Below, piece by piece: positions 16,620-26,294 of a stretch of DNA of 64,000 nucleotides; position 1 is the stretch's first letter; each line of letters begins with the position of its first letter. Source of the DNA: Halomonas organivorans (GTDB lineage Bacteria; Pseudomonadota; Gammaproteobacteria; Pseudomonadales; Halomonadaceae); the NCBI RefSeq assembly GCF_014192055.1, contig NZ_JACHXM010000006.1, positions 62,001-126,000 of the forward strand. Reading direction: 5' to 3'. The notes beneath the pieces are model-generated. The model was not told where the DNA came from. It made no database searches and was given only the letters and a program-made list of their open reading frames with translations. The translations under genes and the position numbers were made by a program.

Positions 16620-17713
16620 CTGGCGCTCCTGGTGGCGGTCTGGCGCTGGCTGCCGGCCGGAGTGGCCTTGCCGCTGGCGTGCTGGATATGGCGCGGGTCG
16701 AAGGCGTCACGCAGCCCTTCGCCGATGAACACCAGCAGCGACAGCATCACCGCCAGGGTCAAGAAGGCGGTGATGCCGAGCCACGGCGCCTGGAGGTTGT
16801 TCTTGCCCTGGGCCACCAGCTCGCCCAGCGACGGCGAGCCCGGCGGCAGCCCGAAGCCGAGGAAGTCCAGGGCGGTGAGGGTGGTGATGGCGCCGGTGAA
16901 CAGGAACGGGATGAAGGTCAGGGTGGCGACCATGGCGTTGGGCAGCACGTGGCGACGCATGATGATCCGCGAGGGCAGGCCCATGGCCCGGGCGGCGCGC
17001 ACGTACTCCAGGTTGCGGGCGCGCAGGAACTCGGCGCGCACCACGTCGACCAGCCCCAGCCAGGAGAACAGCAGCATGATGCCGAGTAGCCACCACAGGT
17101 TCGGCTCGACCAGGCTGGCCAGGATGATCAGCAGGAACAGCACCGGCAGGCCGGACCAGATCTCGATCAGGCGCTGGCCGATCAGGTCGACCTTGCCGCC
17201 GAAGTAGCCCTGCACGCCGCCGATGAATACGCCCAGCGCCAGCGAACCGGCGGTGAGCGCCAGGGCGAACACCACCGACAGGCGGAAGCCGTAGATCACC
17301 CGGGCCAGCACGTCGCGGCCCTGGTCGTCGGTGCCCAGCCAGTGGCGGGCATCGGGCGGCGAGGGCGCCGGATGGTCGAGTTCCTGATCGAGGGTATCGT
17401 AGGAGAACGGGATCGGTGGCCACAGCATCCAGCCGTCGGCCTCGATGGCCTCGCGGGTGTAGGGGTCGCGATAGTCGGCCGGCGTGGGCAGGAAGCCGCC
17501 GAACTCGCTGTCCGGATAGTCGACGATCAGCGGTGCGTACCACTGCCCCTGGTAATGGACCAGCAGTGGCCTGTCGTTGGCCACCAGCTCGGCGCCGAGA
17601 CTGACCGCGAACAGCACCAGGAACACCCACAGCGACAGGCGCGCGCGGGGGTTGCCGCGGAACACCGCCAGCCGGCGGCGGGTGATGGGAGAGAATCGTT
17701 CGCTCAGTGCCAT
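16616..17713 (-). CDS. yejE: Peptide ABC transporter permease YejE
   Basis: Inner-membrane permease of the Yej peptide importer, 365 residues. One N-terminal helix (about 30-48) is followed by a periplasmic segment (about 50-150, with HWLGTDDQGRDVLARVIYG) and five helices with the permease EAA loop (EYVRAARAMGLPSRIIMRRHVLPNA, quoted in part: ARAMGLPSRII). In-frame codons upstream were rejected because they run into yejB. The chosen ATG is 2 nt after the yejB stop, so the genes are tightly coupled. Confidence 0.94.
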   Translation of the reverse strand: MALSERFSPITRRRLAVFRGNPRARLSLWVFLVLFAVSLGAELVANDRPLLVHYQGQWYAPLIVDYPDSEFGGFLPTPADYRDPYTREAIEADGWMLWPPIPFSYDTLDQELDHPAPSPPDARHWLGTDDQGRDVLARVIYGFRLSVVFALALTAGSLALGVFIGGVQGYFGGKVDLIGQRLIEIWSGLPVLFLLIILASLVEPNLWWLLGIMLLFSWLGLVDVVRAEFLRARNLEYVRAARAMGLPSRIIMRRHVLPNAMVATLTFIPFLFTGAITTLTALDFLGFGLPPGSPSLGELVAQGKNNLQAPWLGITAFLTLAVMLSLLVFIGEGLRDAFDPRHIQHASGKATPAGSQRQTATRSAR

Positions 17714-17715
17714 GC

Positions 17716-18792
17716 TCAGGACTCCCGGGTCTCGAAATCGATGCGGGGATCGACCCACACGTAGGTCAGGTCCGAGACCAGCTTCAGTATCAGCCCGATC
17801 AGGGTGTAGAGATACAGGGTGCCGAAGATCACCGGATAGTCACGCTGCATCACCGCCTCGAAGCCCAGCAGGCCCAGGCCGTTGAGCGAGAAGATCACCT
17901 CGATCAGCAGCGAACCGGTGAAGAAGATCGCCACCAGCGCCGAGGGCAGGCCGGCGATGATGATCAGCATGGCGTTGCGGAACACGTGGCCGTAGAGCAC
18001 GCGGCGGTCGCTGGCGCCCTTGGCGCGAGCGGTCAGCACGTACTGCTTGTGGATCTCGTCGAGGAAGCTGTTCTTGGTCAGCATGGTCAGGGTGGCGAAG
18101 CTGCCGATCGCCGACGCCAGCACCGGCAGGCTGATGTGCCAGAAGTAGTCCTTGACCTTGCCCCAGGAGGAGAGCTCGCCGAAGTCCGGCGAGGTCAGGC
18201 CGCGCAGTGGGAAGACGTCCCAGTAGCTGCCGCCGGCGAACAGCACGATCAGCAGGATGGCGAACAGGAAGCCGGGAATGGCGTAGCCGACGATCACCAG
18301 CCCCGAGCTCCAGACGTCGAAGCGCGAGCCGTGGCGCAGCGCCTTGCGGATGCCCAGCGGGATCGAGATCAGATAGACCAGCAGGGTGGTCCACAGGCCC
18401 AGCGAGATCGACACCGGCAGGCGCTCGAGCATCAGTTTGGTGACCGGCTCTCCGCGGAAGAAGCTCTCGCCCAGGTCGAAGGTGGCATAGTCGACGAGCA
18501 TGTCGAGGAAGCGCTGGTAGGCCGGCTCGTCGAAGCCGAACTGAGTCTCGAGGCGGTCGATGTACTGCTGCGGCACTCCGCGGGAGCCGCGGGACTCGCC
18601 GCTGCCACCGGCGCTGTCGCCGCCGCCGCCCTCGAGGCGGGTACTGGCCTGGGTCGACAGGCCTTCGAAGCGGGCTAGCATCTGGTCGATGGGGCCGCCA
18701 GGGGCGGCCTGCACGATGAGGAAGTTGAGCAGCATGATTCCCAGCAGGGTGGGAATCATCAGCAGCAGGCGGCGCAGTACGTAGGCGGCCAC
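17716..18792 (-). CDS. yejB: Peptide ABC transporter permease YejB
   Basis: Partner permease of YejE, 358 residues with six predicted helices. The N-terminus [19 protein letters not shown] is typical of DppB/YejB permeases. The EAA loop is present as [21 protein letters not shown] Gly/Ser-rich low-complexity stretch (about residues 54-70) sits in the first periplasmic loop and looks like a flexible insertion. It is separated from yejA by 201 bp in which no gene is seen, longer than the other spacings of the operon. Confidence 0.94.
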   Translation of the reverse strand: MAAYVLRRLLLMIPTLLGIMLLNFLIVQAAPGGPIDQMLARFEGLSTQASTRLEGGGGDSAGGSGESRGSRGVPQQYIDRLETQFGFDEPAYQRFLDMLVDYATFDLGESFFRGEPVTKLMLERLPVSISLGLWTTLLVYLISIPLGIRKALRHGSRFDVWSSGLVIVGYAIPGFLFAILLIVLFAGGSYWDVFPLRGLTSPDFGELSSWGKVKDYFWHISLPVLASAIGSFATLTMLTKNSFLDEIHKQYVLTARAKGASDRRVLYGHVFRNAMLIIIAGLPSALVAIFFTGSLLIEVIFSLNGLGLLGFEAVMQRDYPVIFGTLYLYTLIGLILKLVSDLTYVWVDPRIDFETRES

Positions 18793-18993
18793 GGAGTGTC
18801 CTTAGGGCTTCTATGGAATCTCAACGAATGATGAGCTTTCGCGGCGACAAGCCCCGAAGTGTCGGACCATCGCGAGGACGCGATAAACCCATCCCTGGGC
18901 GCTTCTCTTGACGTCCCTGTCAAAAGAACCCCGCTTCGCCTTGTCCCCGGCGCTCATCTACCAGCAGCGTCAATATCGAACCTCGAACCTGTA

Positions 18994-20814
18994 TCACCGA
19001 TTCCTCTGTCGTGCCTCGATCTCGGCGCCGCGTTCGGGGTCGACCCACCAGGCGTCGAGGTCGAGATTGTACTCGGGGAAGGGCTCCTTCCAGCCAAACT
19101 TGTCCCACACCGCGATGCGAGTGCTGTCCATGTGCCACTGCGGAATGACGTAGAATCCCCAGCGCAGCACGCGGTCGAGCGCCTGGGCGGCAGTGTCGAG
19201 CGCCTCGCGGCTGTCGGCAGCGATCAGGTCGTCCACCAGAGCGTCGATCGCCGGGTCGGCGAGTCCGATCAGATTGCGGCTCTGCGGCGCATCGGCGTAC
19301 TCGCTGCCCCAGAACTCGCGCTGCTCGTTGCCCGGGTTGGCGGACTGCGGAAAGCCGCCAACCACCATGTCGAAGTCGAAGTCGCGCAGTCGGTTGAGGT
19401 ACTGGTTGACGTCGACGATGCGAATGTCGCCCTTCACGCCGAGCCGCGATAGGTTACGCAGCAGCGGCTGGACCACGCGCTCGAACTGGGTGTCGTAGAG
19501 CAGCACCTCCAGGGTCAGCGGCCGGCCGGTCTCGGCGTTGACCAGGGTGCCGTCATCGGTATTTTCATAGCCGGCGTCGTGCAGCAGGTCGAGTGCCTTG
19601 CGCAGGCGGGCACGCATGTCCTGTGGCTGCTCGATGGGCAGCGGTCGGTCGAAGACTTCGTCGGGAAGCTCATCGCGGTAGGGCTCGAGCAGCGACCGTT
19701 CGGCATCGCTCGGCAGGCCGTCGGCGGCCATCTCGGAGTTCTCGAAGTAGCTGTGGGTGCGCTGGTAGGCACCGTAGAAGAGGTTCTGGTTGAGCCAGTC
19801 GAAATCGAAGGCCAGGTTCAGCGCCTCGCGTACCCGCACGTCCTGGAACTTGTCGCGGCGCAGGTTCATGACGTAGGCCTGCATGCCTGCCGGCTGTCCG
19901 TTGGGCACCTCGAGCCGCTTAACGAAGCCGTTGTTGGCGGCAGGAAAGTCGTAGGCGGTGGCCCAGTTGCGGGCGCTGGACTCCACGCGCATGTCGAGGT
20001 TGCCGGCCTTGAAGGCTTCGAGTGCGACGGTCTGGTCGCGATAGTAGTCGAACACCAGGCGATCGATGTTGTACCGGCCGCGATTGACGGGAAGGTCTCG
20101 GCCCCAGTAATCGTCGACGCGTTCATAGGCGATGCGTCGTCCCGGATCGATCTCGGCGATACGGTAGGGGCCGGAACCGAGCAGGGCGTCGCGGGTGGGC
20201 CGTTCGAAGTCGCGGCCTTCCCAGTAGTGGGCCGGCAGGATCGGCAGCTGGCCGAGGATCAGCGGCAGCTCGCGGGACTCGCCGGCGGCGAGGTCGAAAT
20301 GCACGGTGTCCTCGTCGACCGCTCGCACGTCGCTCACGTCGGCGTAATAGGCGGCATAGAACGGCTGAGCCTTCTCGGTGAGGGTGTCGAAGCTGAAGAC
20401 CACGTCCTCTGCGGTCACCGGTTCACCGTCGTGGAAGCGAGCCTCCGGGTCGAGATCGAACTCGATCCAGCGGCGCTCAGGGTCGAGGCGAATGCCGGAG
20501 GCCAGCAGCCCGTACATGGTAAAGGGCTCGTCGGGGTTGGCGACCATCAGGGTGTCGTAGATGGCGGTCAGGCCCGCGGCCGGGGTGCCCTGGACGATGA
20601 ACGGATTGGTGGAATCGTAGCTGCCGCTGGCGCCGCGGGTCAGGGTGCCGCCCGTCGGAGCATCGGGATTGACGTAGGGAAAGTGGTTGAAGCCGGCCGG
20701 CAGCGCCGGGTCGCCGTAGAGCGCCAGGGCGTGGCGAGTGGGCACGTCAGCCGGATCTGCGGCCAGGGCGGGGATCGCCGCCATGGCCGCCGTCAGCAGC
20801 ACGATCGATCGCAT
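18994..20814 (-). CDS. yejA: Peptide-binding protein YejA (family 5 extracellular solute-binding)
   Basis: Periplasmic receptor of the YejABEF system, 606 residues, the usual size of YejA. The signal peptide is MRSIVLLTAAMAAIPALAA (cleavage near residue 19). The mature N-terminus HALALYGDPALPAGFNHFPY is family typical, and the SBP_bac_5 core follows (RFHDGEPVTAEDVVFSFDTL at about 130). It is the first gene of the operon. The mltD start lies upstream on the same strand with 43 bp between the mltD stop and this ATG's upstream region, so read-through is not excluded. Confidence 0.93.
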   Translation of the reverse strand: MRSIVLLTAAMAAIPALAADPADVPTRHALALYGDPALPAGFNHFPYVNPDAPTGGTLTRGASGSYDSTNPFIVQGTPAAGLTAIYDTLMVANPDEPFTMYGLLASGIRLDPERRWIEFDLDPEARFHDGEPVTAEDVVFSFDTLTEKAQPFYAAYYADVSDVRAVDEDTVHFDLAAGESRELPLILGQLPILPAHYWEGRDFERPTRDALLGSGPYRIAEIDPGRRIAYERVDDYWGRDLPVNRGRYNIDRLVFDYYRDQTVALEAFKAGNLDMRVESSARNWATAYDFPAANNGFVKRLEVPNGQPAGMQAYVMNLRRDKFQDVRVREALNLAFDFDWLNQNLFYGAYQRTHSYFENSEMAADGLPSDAERSLLEPYRDELPDEVFDRPLPIEQPQDMRARLRKALDLLHDAGYENTDDGTLVNAETGRPLTLEVLLYDTQFERVVQPLLRNLSRLGVKGDIRIVDVNQYLNRLRDFDFDMVVGGFPQSANPGNEQREFWGSEYADAPQSRNLIGLADPAIDALVDDLIAADSREALDTAAQALDRVLRWGFYVIPQWHMDSTRIAVWDKFGWKEPFPEYNLDLDAWWVDPERGAEIEARQRNR

Positions 20815-20857
20815 CGGTCAGCATCCTTGTACCAGATCGGGGGCGACGGGCCCCCCG

Positions 20858-22048
20858 TTATCTACCGGAAAGTGTCAGCTGCTGGCCGGGTTGTAAAGCG
20901 TTGGGGCTGTCGAGGCCATTCCAGCGGGCCAGGTCGGCGACCGCCACGGCATGCTCCGAGGCGATGGCGGACAGGGTGTCGCCACTCTGTACCACGTGGA
21001 TCTCGGAGGTGTTGCGGCTGGGCGGTCCCGGGCGACGCATGGCGGCCAGCAGCGGCTCGGCTCTGTCGACGGGAACCAGCAGTTCGCGGACCTGGCCGGG
21101 GCGAGCGGTGTTGCTGCGCAGCCCGGGGTTCAGCGCTGCCAGCTGGCCGGTCGGAACGCCGGCCAGACGCGCGGCCTCGCCGATGTGCACGGTGCGTGTG
21201 ACCGGCACGCGTTCGAAGGCGGGTGACCCCTCGATCTCGGGCAGCGTGACGCCGTAGCGCTCGGGGTCGCTGACGATGGCGGAGATCGCCAGCAGCTTGG
21301 GGATGTAATCCATGGTTTCGCTGGGCAGCTGGAGGTCCCAGTAGCTGCCTGCCTGGCCACTGGCCAAGGCGCGGCGCTTGGCACGATTCACCGTGCCGGC
21401 ACCGGCGTTGTAGGCGGCCAGCGAGAGCTCGATATCACCCTGGTACCACTGCTCGGCCTGGTATTCGATGTAGTCCAGCGCGGCCTGTGTCGAGCGGACC
21501 ACGTCGAGCCGGCCGTCCCAGCTTCCCGAGCGCCGCAGGCCCAGCGCGTCGCCGGTACGCGGCATGATCTGCCACAGGCCAGCGGCACCGAAGTGGCTAC
21601 GCGCTTCGGGATCGAAGGAACTCTCGATGAAGGGAACCAGGGCCAGCTCGCCGGGCAGGCCGCGGTCCTCGACGCGCTCCAGGATCCAGGCCAGCCAGGG
21701 GCGGGCCCGTTCAGTGATCTCGACGATATTGTGAGGCTTGGCGCTGTACTCGTCGATCCATTGCTGCACGCGCGCGTGCCCGGCACCGTTCTGCCACTGT
21801 CCCTGCCACTGGAAGGTGTCGCGCAGCCGCGACCAGGCGTCGGCGGGTTGCAGCTGCAAGTGGCTCCAGAAGGTGCGTCGGCCTGCCGGTTCACCGCGAT
21901 GAGTCGGCGTGAACGTCGGCATGTCGGCGCCCAGGCGGCCGGCGGGGAGCGTCGATGCCTTGCTGTAGGCACCGGCGATCAGGGCGCCGGTCATGGCGAT
22001 CGTGCTGGCGAATCCGAGGAGACGTCGGCGCGATGTGTGATAGGTCAT
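20858..22048 (-). CDS. mltD: Membrane-bound lytic murein transglycosylase D
   Basis: Cell-wall lytic transglycosylase that cleaves peptidoglycan between MurNAc and GlcNAc; 396 residues. The SLT domain (about 120-260) has the catalytic Glu in LVPFIESSFDPEARS and the motif GLWQIMPRTG. One clear LysM peptidoglycan-binding module is at the C-terminus (VVQSGDTLSAIASEHAV...). A degenerate LysM-like stretch (about 285-335) precedes it. E. coli MltD has two LysM modules and is longer. The N-terminus is a twin-Arg/hydrophobic export signal without an obvious lipobox. GGAG lies 8 nt before the chosen ATG. Confidence 0.9.
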   Translation of the reverse strand: MTYHTSRRRLLGFASTIAMTGALIAGAYSKASTLPAGRLGADMPTFTPTHRGEPAGRRTFWSHLQLQPADAWSRLRDTFQWQGQWQNGAGHARVQQWIDEYSAKPHNIVEITERARPWLAWILERVEDRGLPGELALVPFIESSFDPEARSHFGAAGLWQIMPRTGDALGLRRSGSWDGRLDVVRSTQAALDYIEYQAEQWYQGDIELSLAAYNAGAGTVNRAKRRALASGQAGSYWDLQLPSETMDYIPKLLAISAIVSDPERYGVTLPEIEGSPAFERVPVTRTVHIGEAARLAGVPTGQLAALNPGLRSNTARPGQVRELLVPVDRAEPLLAAMRRPGPPSRNTSEIHVVQSGDTLSAIASEHAVAVADLARWNGLDSPNALQPGQQLTLSGR

Positions 22049-22117
22049 GCAGGGGTCTCCGGGGGCGCACGGTGTCCACCGTGACGGCGGCATTGTCTGG
22101 CGCCCGGCGGCTGGGTC

Positions 22118-22885
22118 TCAGAAGTCGTCTTTCCAGGCACGCAAGGTGGCGAAGGTGGCCACAGCATCCGCGGTGTCGCCTTGGGTGGCGGCGGCACGAC
22201 GAACGCCGGCGTCTTCGCAGCGCAGGAAAGGGTTGATGCGCCGCTCTCGCCCGATGGTGCTGGGCAGAGTGGGGCGCTCGAGCTCCCGGGCCCGCCGGCA
22301 CTCCTGCTCGGCGGTGTCGATGTCGGGGTTGTCGGGATCCGCTGCCTTGGCGAAACGCAGGTTTGCCAGCGTGTACTCATGGGCCGCGAAGACCAGGGTG
22401 TCCTCGGGAAGCGCCGTGAGGCGCGACAGCGAGGCGTGCATCTGCTCGGGTGTCCCTTCGAACAGGCGTCCACAGCCGGCACTGAACAGGGTGTCGCCGC
22501 AGAACAGCAGCGGCGGAATGCCGGCGGTGAAGAAGGCGATGTGATCCAGGGTATGGCCCGGGACCTCCAGAACTTCGAAAAGGCGTCCCATGACCCGCAC
22601 CTCGTCGCCGGCAGCGACGCGCTCGTCGATGCCGTCGATCGCCGGGTTGTGGGGGCCGATGACGCGGGGCGCATAGCGTGCGATCAGCTCTGGCAGGCCA
22701 CCCACGTGGTCCGGATGATGGTGGGTGATCAATACGCTGCCCAGCGTCAGTCCTTCCCGCTCGAGGGTCTCGATCACCGGGGCGGCGTCGCCCGGGTCTA
22801 CTACGCAGACATCGTCGCTCGTATCCTGGCGGAGCAGCCAGATATAGTTGTCGCGAAAGGCGGGAATCGGTGTCACGCTCAACAT
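22118..22885 (-). CDS. gloB: Hydroxyacylglutathione hydrolase (glyoxalase II)
   Basis: Hydrolyses S-lactoylglutathione to lactate and glutathione, the second step of methylglyoxal detoxification; 255 residues. The metallo-beta-lactamase metal site is intact: THHHPDHVGG near residue 55, then the His in VPGHTLDHI and the Asp in LLFCGDTLFSAGCGRLFEGT, and the late His in FAAHEYTLANL. The C-terminal substrate domain is present. Upstream in-frame codons were rejected because the chosen ATG gives the conserved MLSVTPIPAFRDNYIWLL start. It is divergent from yafS over 101 bp. Confidence 0.95.
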   Translation of the reverse strand: MLSVTPIPAFRDNYIWLLRQDTSDDVCVVDPGDAAPVIETLEREGLTLGSVLITHHHPDHVGGLPELIARYAPRVIGPHNPAIDGIDERVAAGDEVRVMGRLFEVLEVPGHTLDHIAFFTAGIPPLLFCGDTLFSAGCGRLFEGTPEQMHASLSRLTALPEDTLVFAAHEYTLANLRFAKAADPDNPDIDTAEQECRRARELERPTLPSTIGRERRINPFLRCEDAGVRRAAATQGDTADAVATFATLRAWKDDF

Positions 22886-22986
22886 GGGCTCGGGGTCCTT
22901 GCGCCGCGGTCGAGGGCCTGGGAGCCGCGGGCGTCTTGGTTCAAAATCGTTCACAAAGCCGATCACTTTGGAGAGATGAACGGATC

Positions 22987-23754
22987 ATGTCAAATTCGCA
23001 GGATGCGATGATCATGGCGCGGCTGGTGCGCGAAGGCCGTCGTTACTGGGCAGGCCCCGCCGGTCAGGGCGTCTGGCAGGCCCAGCGAGCCTGCCTGGGA
23101 CCACTCTGCGAGCGCTGGTTCGGCGTCCATGGCCTGGAGCTCGGCCTGGCCCCGACCCTCACCGACATGTGTCCTGTCCGTCACGCCCTGCGCTGGTCGC
23201 CGACCCGCGAGCTGGCGCAGACCGACAACACCCTGGTCTGCACGCCCGATGCCCTGCCGTTGCCCGACGGCTGCCTGAGCCTGGTGGTGGTGCATCATCT
23301 GCTCGAGGTGGTCCCCGATCCCCATCATCTGCTGCAGGAGGCGGCGCGGGTCACCGCCGACGATGGCCATCTGATCCTGTTCTGCTGGCATCCCCTGGGG
23401 CCGGGAGGCTGGCTGCGCTGGTGGCCGGGGCAGCGTCGCCGGCTTCCCGGGCGCGGCCGCTGGCGTATGCCGGCGCGGCTCGCCGACTGGCTGGCGTTTG
23501 TCGACTTCGAGGCCCAGCGGGTAGACTACTGCGGCTTTCGCCTGCCCGGAGGACTGGTGCACAACACCATGCTCGAGACCCTGGGGCGCCGGCACAACCT
23601 GCCGTTCGGCGATAGCTTCATGATTCATGCGCGGCGCCGGTCCCAGCTGGCCCAGCCCCGGCGCGGCCGGGTGGTCTTCCCGACGCCGATCGCCGGGTCG
23701 ACGCTGGGCAATGCTACCGGCCGGGCCGCCTCCGGAGAGGGTGACCGAGGGTGA
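22987..23754 (+). CDS. yafS: Class I SAM-dependent methyltransferase (YafS-like)
   Basis: A 255-residue protein with a partial methyltransferase fold: no strong GxGxG glycine motif, but the later motifs are recognisable ([20 protein letters not shown] and the [12 protein letters not shown] strand). Family assignment rests on these plus its exact position between gloB and rnhA, as in E. coli yafS. The substrate is unknown. The reading frame is open upstream into gloB, but the ATG chosen lies after gloB's divergent start. The stop overlaps the rnhA GTG start (GTGA). Confidence 0.8.
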   Translation: MSNSQDAMIMARLVREGRRYWAGPAGQGVWQAQRACLGPLCERWFGVHGLELGLAPTLTDMCPVRHALRWSPTRELAQTDNTLVCTPDALPLPDGCLSLVVVHHLLEVVPDPHHLLQEAARVTADDGHLILFCWHPLGPGGWLRWWPGQRRRLPGRGRWRMPARLADWLAFVDFEAQRVDYCGFRLPGGLVHNTMLETLGRRHNLPFGDSFMIHARRRSQLAQPRRGRVVFPTPIAGSTLGNATGRAASGEGDRG

Positions 23755-24221
23755 CAGACCAACCACAGTCAGGGGCGTTGCCCGAAGTGACGATCTATAC
23801 CGACGGCGCCTGCCGCGGGAATCCCGGCCCCGGCGGCTGGGGGGCGCTACTGTGCAGTGGGCCTCACGAAAAGCCCCTGATGGGCGCTGAAGAGCTCACC
23901 ACCAACAATCGCATGGAGCTGATGGCCGCTATCATGGCCCTGCGCGCGCTGACCCGCCCCTGTCGGGTATCGCTGTGGACCGACTCGGAATACCTGCGGC
24001 GCGGGATTACCGAGTGGATTCACGGCTGGATCAAGCGTGGCTGGAAGACCGCCTCCAGGCAGCCGGTCAAGAACGCCGAGCTGTGGCGGGCGCTGCACGA
24101 GGAAGCCCAGCGACACGCCATCGAGTGGCACTGGGTAAAAGGGCACAGCGGCCATCCCGGCAACGAGCGTGCCGATGCCTTGGCCAACGAGGCCATCGAC
24201 GAGATGCTGGCACGGGCGTGA
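23751..24221 (+). CDS. rnhA: Ribonuclease HI
   Basis: Degrades RNA in RNA-DNA hybrids (R-loops, primers); 156 residues. All four catalytic acids are present: Asp in [16 protein letters not shown], Glu in [12 protein letters not shown], Asp in [11 protein letters not shown] and the late Asp in [12 protein letters not shown]. The start is a GTG that overlaps the yafS stop, which is unusual and suggests coupled, modest translation. About 40 bp separate it from dnaQ. Confidence 0.96.
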   Translation: MTDQPQSGALPEVTIYTDGACRGNPGPGGWGALLCSGPHEKPLMGAEELTTNNRMELMAAIMALRALTRPCRVSLWTDSEYLRRGITEWIHGWIKRGWKTASRQPVKNAELWRALHEEAQRHAIEWHWVKGHSGHPGNERADALANEAIDEMLARA

Positions 24222-24261
24222 GCCCGGCCAATCCGGAACGTCATCCAACAGGGGACGCCCC

Positions 24262-25023
24262 ATGCGCCAGATCATTCTGGATACCGAGACCACCGGCATC
24301 GATCCCCGCGACGGCCATCGCCTGATCGAGATAGGCGCGGTGGAGATGGTCAATCGCCGACTGACCGGCAACACCTATCACCAGTACATCAATCCCGAGC
24401 GGGCCATCGACGCCGAAGCGGTGGCGGTTCACGGCATCACCGACGAGCGGGTCGCCGACGAGCCGCTGTTCGCCGACGTGGCCGACGCCTTCTGGGCCTT
24501 CATCGAAGGCGCGGAGCTGGTGATCCACAACGCCCCCTTCGACGTGGGCTTCATCGACCACGAGCTGGGTCGCCTGAACCAGGCTCGCGGCGAGCCGCGC
24601 CTGGGGCCGGTGGCCGAGCACTGTCGCATCCTAGATACCCTGCAACTGGCCCGCGACAAGCACCCGGGCCAGCGCAACAATCTCGATGCGCTGTGCAAGC
24701 GCTACGAGATCGACAACGGTCACCGTGTGTTGCACGGCGCCTTGCTGGATGCCGAAATCCTGGCCGACGTCTATCTGGCGATGACCGGGGGACAGACCGC
24801 GCTGTTGCTGGATGCCTCCGCCTCCAGTGAAGAGGGCGCGGCCGCGGCCAGCGGCGGTCTCAACGTACGCCGGCTGTCGCTGTCGCCGGGGTCCCTGCGG
24901 GTTCAGGCGCCGGACGATGCCGAGTGGCAGGCTCATCGCGACAAGCTGGCCACGATTCGTGACGCCGGTGGCGAGTGTCGTTGGGATGGCCTGGATGGCT
25001 GGCCTGGGCAGGAGGCGCCTTGA
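24262..25023 (+). CDS. dnaQ: DNA polymerase III epsilon subunit (3'-5' proofreading exonuclease)
   Basis: Proofreading subunit of the replicative polymerase, 253 residues. DEDDh exonuclease motifs are visible: ILDTETTGIDP (ExoI), IHNAPFDVGFIDHE (ExoII) and HGALLDAEILADVYL (ExoIII, with catalytic His). The C-terminal ~60 residues form the flexible tail that binds the alpha subunit. AGGGGA precedes the ATG. Its stop overlaps the nudC start (TGATG), coupling the two genes. Confidence 0.96.
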   Translation: MRQIILDTETTGIDPRDGHRLIEIGAVEMVNRRLTGNTYHQYINPERAIDAEAVAVHGITDERVADEPLFADVADAFWAFIEGAELVIHNAPFDVGFIDHELGRLNQARGEPRLGPVAEHCRILDTLQLARDKHPGQRNNLDALCKRYEIDNGHRVLHGALLDAEILADVYLAMTGGQTALLLDASASSEEGAAAASGGLNVRRLSLSPGSLRVQAPDDAEWQAHRDKLATIRDAGGECRWDGLDGWPGQEAP

Positions 25024-25793
25024 TGCTGCGACGCGAGTTGCCCCACGAGGAAACGTCGGGCCACGTGATTCGGCTGGCAGAGGGACGAATCGCCCCGGGA
25101 CCGGACGGTGGGCCGCTGCAGCCCGTGCAGCCCTGGCTGCCCGCCATGCAGCCGCTGTGCTGGTGGCAGGATGTCCCGGTCGCCCTGTCGCTGGAGCCGT
25201 CGCCCGGCGACGACTGGATCGAGGGGCGGGCGTGGCTGGCACGGTTGCCGGAGTCCTGGTTCGCACTGGTCTCCACGGCGCTCCAGGTCGGTGCCTGGCT
25301 ACGCCATCATCGGTTCTGTGGCAGCTGCGGGGCGCCGGCCTCGCGGCTTGACCATGAGTTCGCCATGCACTGCGAGCGCTGCGGTCACCGCAACTATCCG
25401 CGCATCTCGCCGTGCATCATCACCCTGGTGACCCATGGCGAGTCGTTGCTGCTGGCACGCAGTCCGCGTTTCCCGCCGGGGCGCTATTCGACGCTGGCCG
25501 GCTTCATCGAGCCAGGGGAATCCGCCGAGGAGGCGGTACGGCGCGAGATCTTCGAGGAGGTGGGGCTGACCGTGGGGCGGCTTCGCTACTTCCTGAGCCA
25601 GGCCTGGCCCTTTCCGCATTCGTTGATGCTCGGCTACTTCGCCGAGGCGGCCTGCCGACGCATACGCATCGACGGCCACGAGATCGCCGATGCCGCCTGG
25701 TTCTCGCCGCGGCGGCTGCCCCAGCTACCGCCCCCCTATTCGATCTCACGGGCACTGATCGAGACCCATCTGGCCGAGGTGGGCGCGCGCTAG
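25023..25793 (+). CDS. nudC: NAD+ diphosphatase / NAD-RNA decapping Nudix enzyme NudC
   Basis: Hydrolyses NAD(H) to NMN(H) and AMP and removes NAD caps from RNA; 256 residues. A zinc ribbon (CGSCGAPAS ... CERCGHRNYPRISPC) precedes the Nudix box, visible as GFIEPGESAEEAVRREIFEE followed by VGL. The diagnostic SQAWPFPHSLM (SQPWPFPxS) motif downstream confirms NudC rather than another Nudix enzyme. It is translationally coupled to dnaQ, a link with no obvious functional reason. Confidence 0.95.
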   Translation: MLRRELPHEETSGHVIRLAEGRIAPGPDGGPLQPVQPWLPAMQPLCWWQDVPVALSLEPSPGDDWIEGRAWLARLPESWFALVSTALQVGAWLRHHRFCGSCGAPASRLDHEFAMHCERCGHRNYPRISPCIITLVTHGESLLLARSPRFPPGRYSTLAGFIEPGESAEEAVRREIFEEVGLTVGRLRYFLSQAWPFPHSLMLGYFAEAACRRIRIDGHEIADAAWFSPRRLPQLPPPYSISRALIETHLAEVGAR

Positions 25794-25846
25794 GCCAGGG
25801 CACGCCGGCCTGCGCGTGTCATGCACTGGCCGGTCGCGCCAAGGGA

Positions 25847-26161
25847 TCAGTGGCGTCGCGGGAAGAGGCTGCCCAGCTTGGTCGCCAGCATGACGTTACC
25901 GGTAGCCTTGAGCTTGCCGCTCATGAAGGCGCTCATGCCACTGATGTCGCCGCTCATCACGCCCTTCAGCGTCTCGGTGCTGAGGCTGAGACTGATCGAG
26001 GGGTCGTCGTGCACGCCCTCATGGACCGCCAGTTGCCCGTCCTGGACCACCAGGTGGTAGTCCCCGGCGTCACTGAAATGGAACTGGAAGACCTCGTCCA
26101 TGCCGCGGGCGGCTTCGGGATCGAAGCGGTCATGGAGCTTGTCGAGGGTGCTGTCGGTCAT
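25847..26161 (-). CDS. SCP2 sterol-carrier-like domain protein
   Basis: A 104-residue stand-alone SCP2 domain (DEVFQFHFSDAGDYHLVVQDGQ, quoted in part as DAGDYHLVVQDG, then SLSLSTETLKGVMSGDISGMSAFMSGK quoted as GVMSGDISGMSAFMSGK). Such small bacterial proteins bind hydrophobic ligands, perhaps fatty acyl groups; their cellular role is unclear. A longer reading frame upstream was rejected because GGAG lies 8 nt before the ATG used. It is divergent from sohB. Confidence 0.85.
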   Translation of the reverse strand: MTDSTLDKLHDRFDPEAARGMDEVFQFHFSDAGDYHLVVQDGQLAVHEGVHDDPSISLSLSTETLKGVMSGDISGMSAFMSGKLKATGNVMLATKLGSLFPRRH

Positions 26162-26294
26162 CGGGTGACTCCGGGGGTCGTCTGGGGATCGATCCGCGAG
26201 CGTAGGGAAAACCGCCGGGCGCATCAAGTGGCCGGCTTGTCGCGGCAGTCGTCGCTGGGCAGGATGTGGGCAGACACCCCGAAGGAGAGACAAG

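Noticed and set aside
18793-18993. Possible small gene or repeat element between yejA and yejB
   Set aside because: Frames here lack ribosome sites. A REP-like element was considered, but no second copy was noticed in the window.
15030-20814. Microcin C biosynthesis or immunity locus around yejABEF
   Set aside because: Only the importer is present; there is no MccA precursor, MccB adenylyltransferase or export gene. The system is the general peptide importer.
19579-21201. 540-codon plus-strand frame opposite yejA and mltD
   Set aside because: Spans two well-supported genes on the other strand and shows no recognisable motif.
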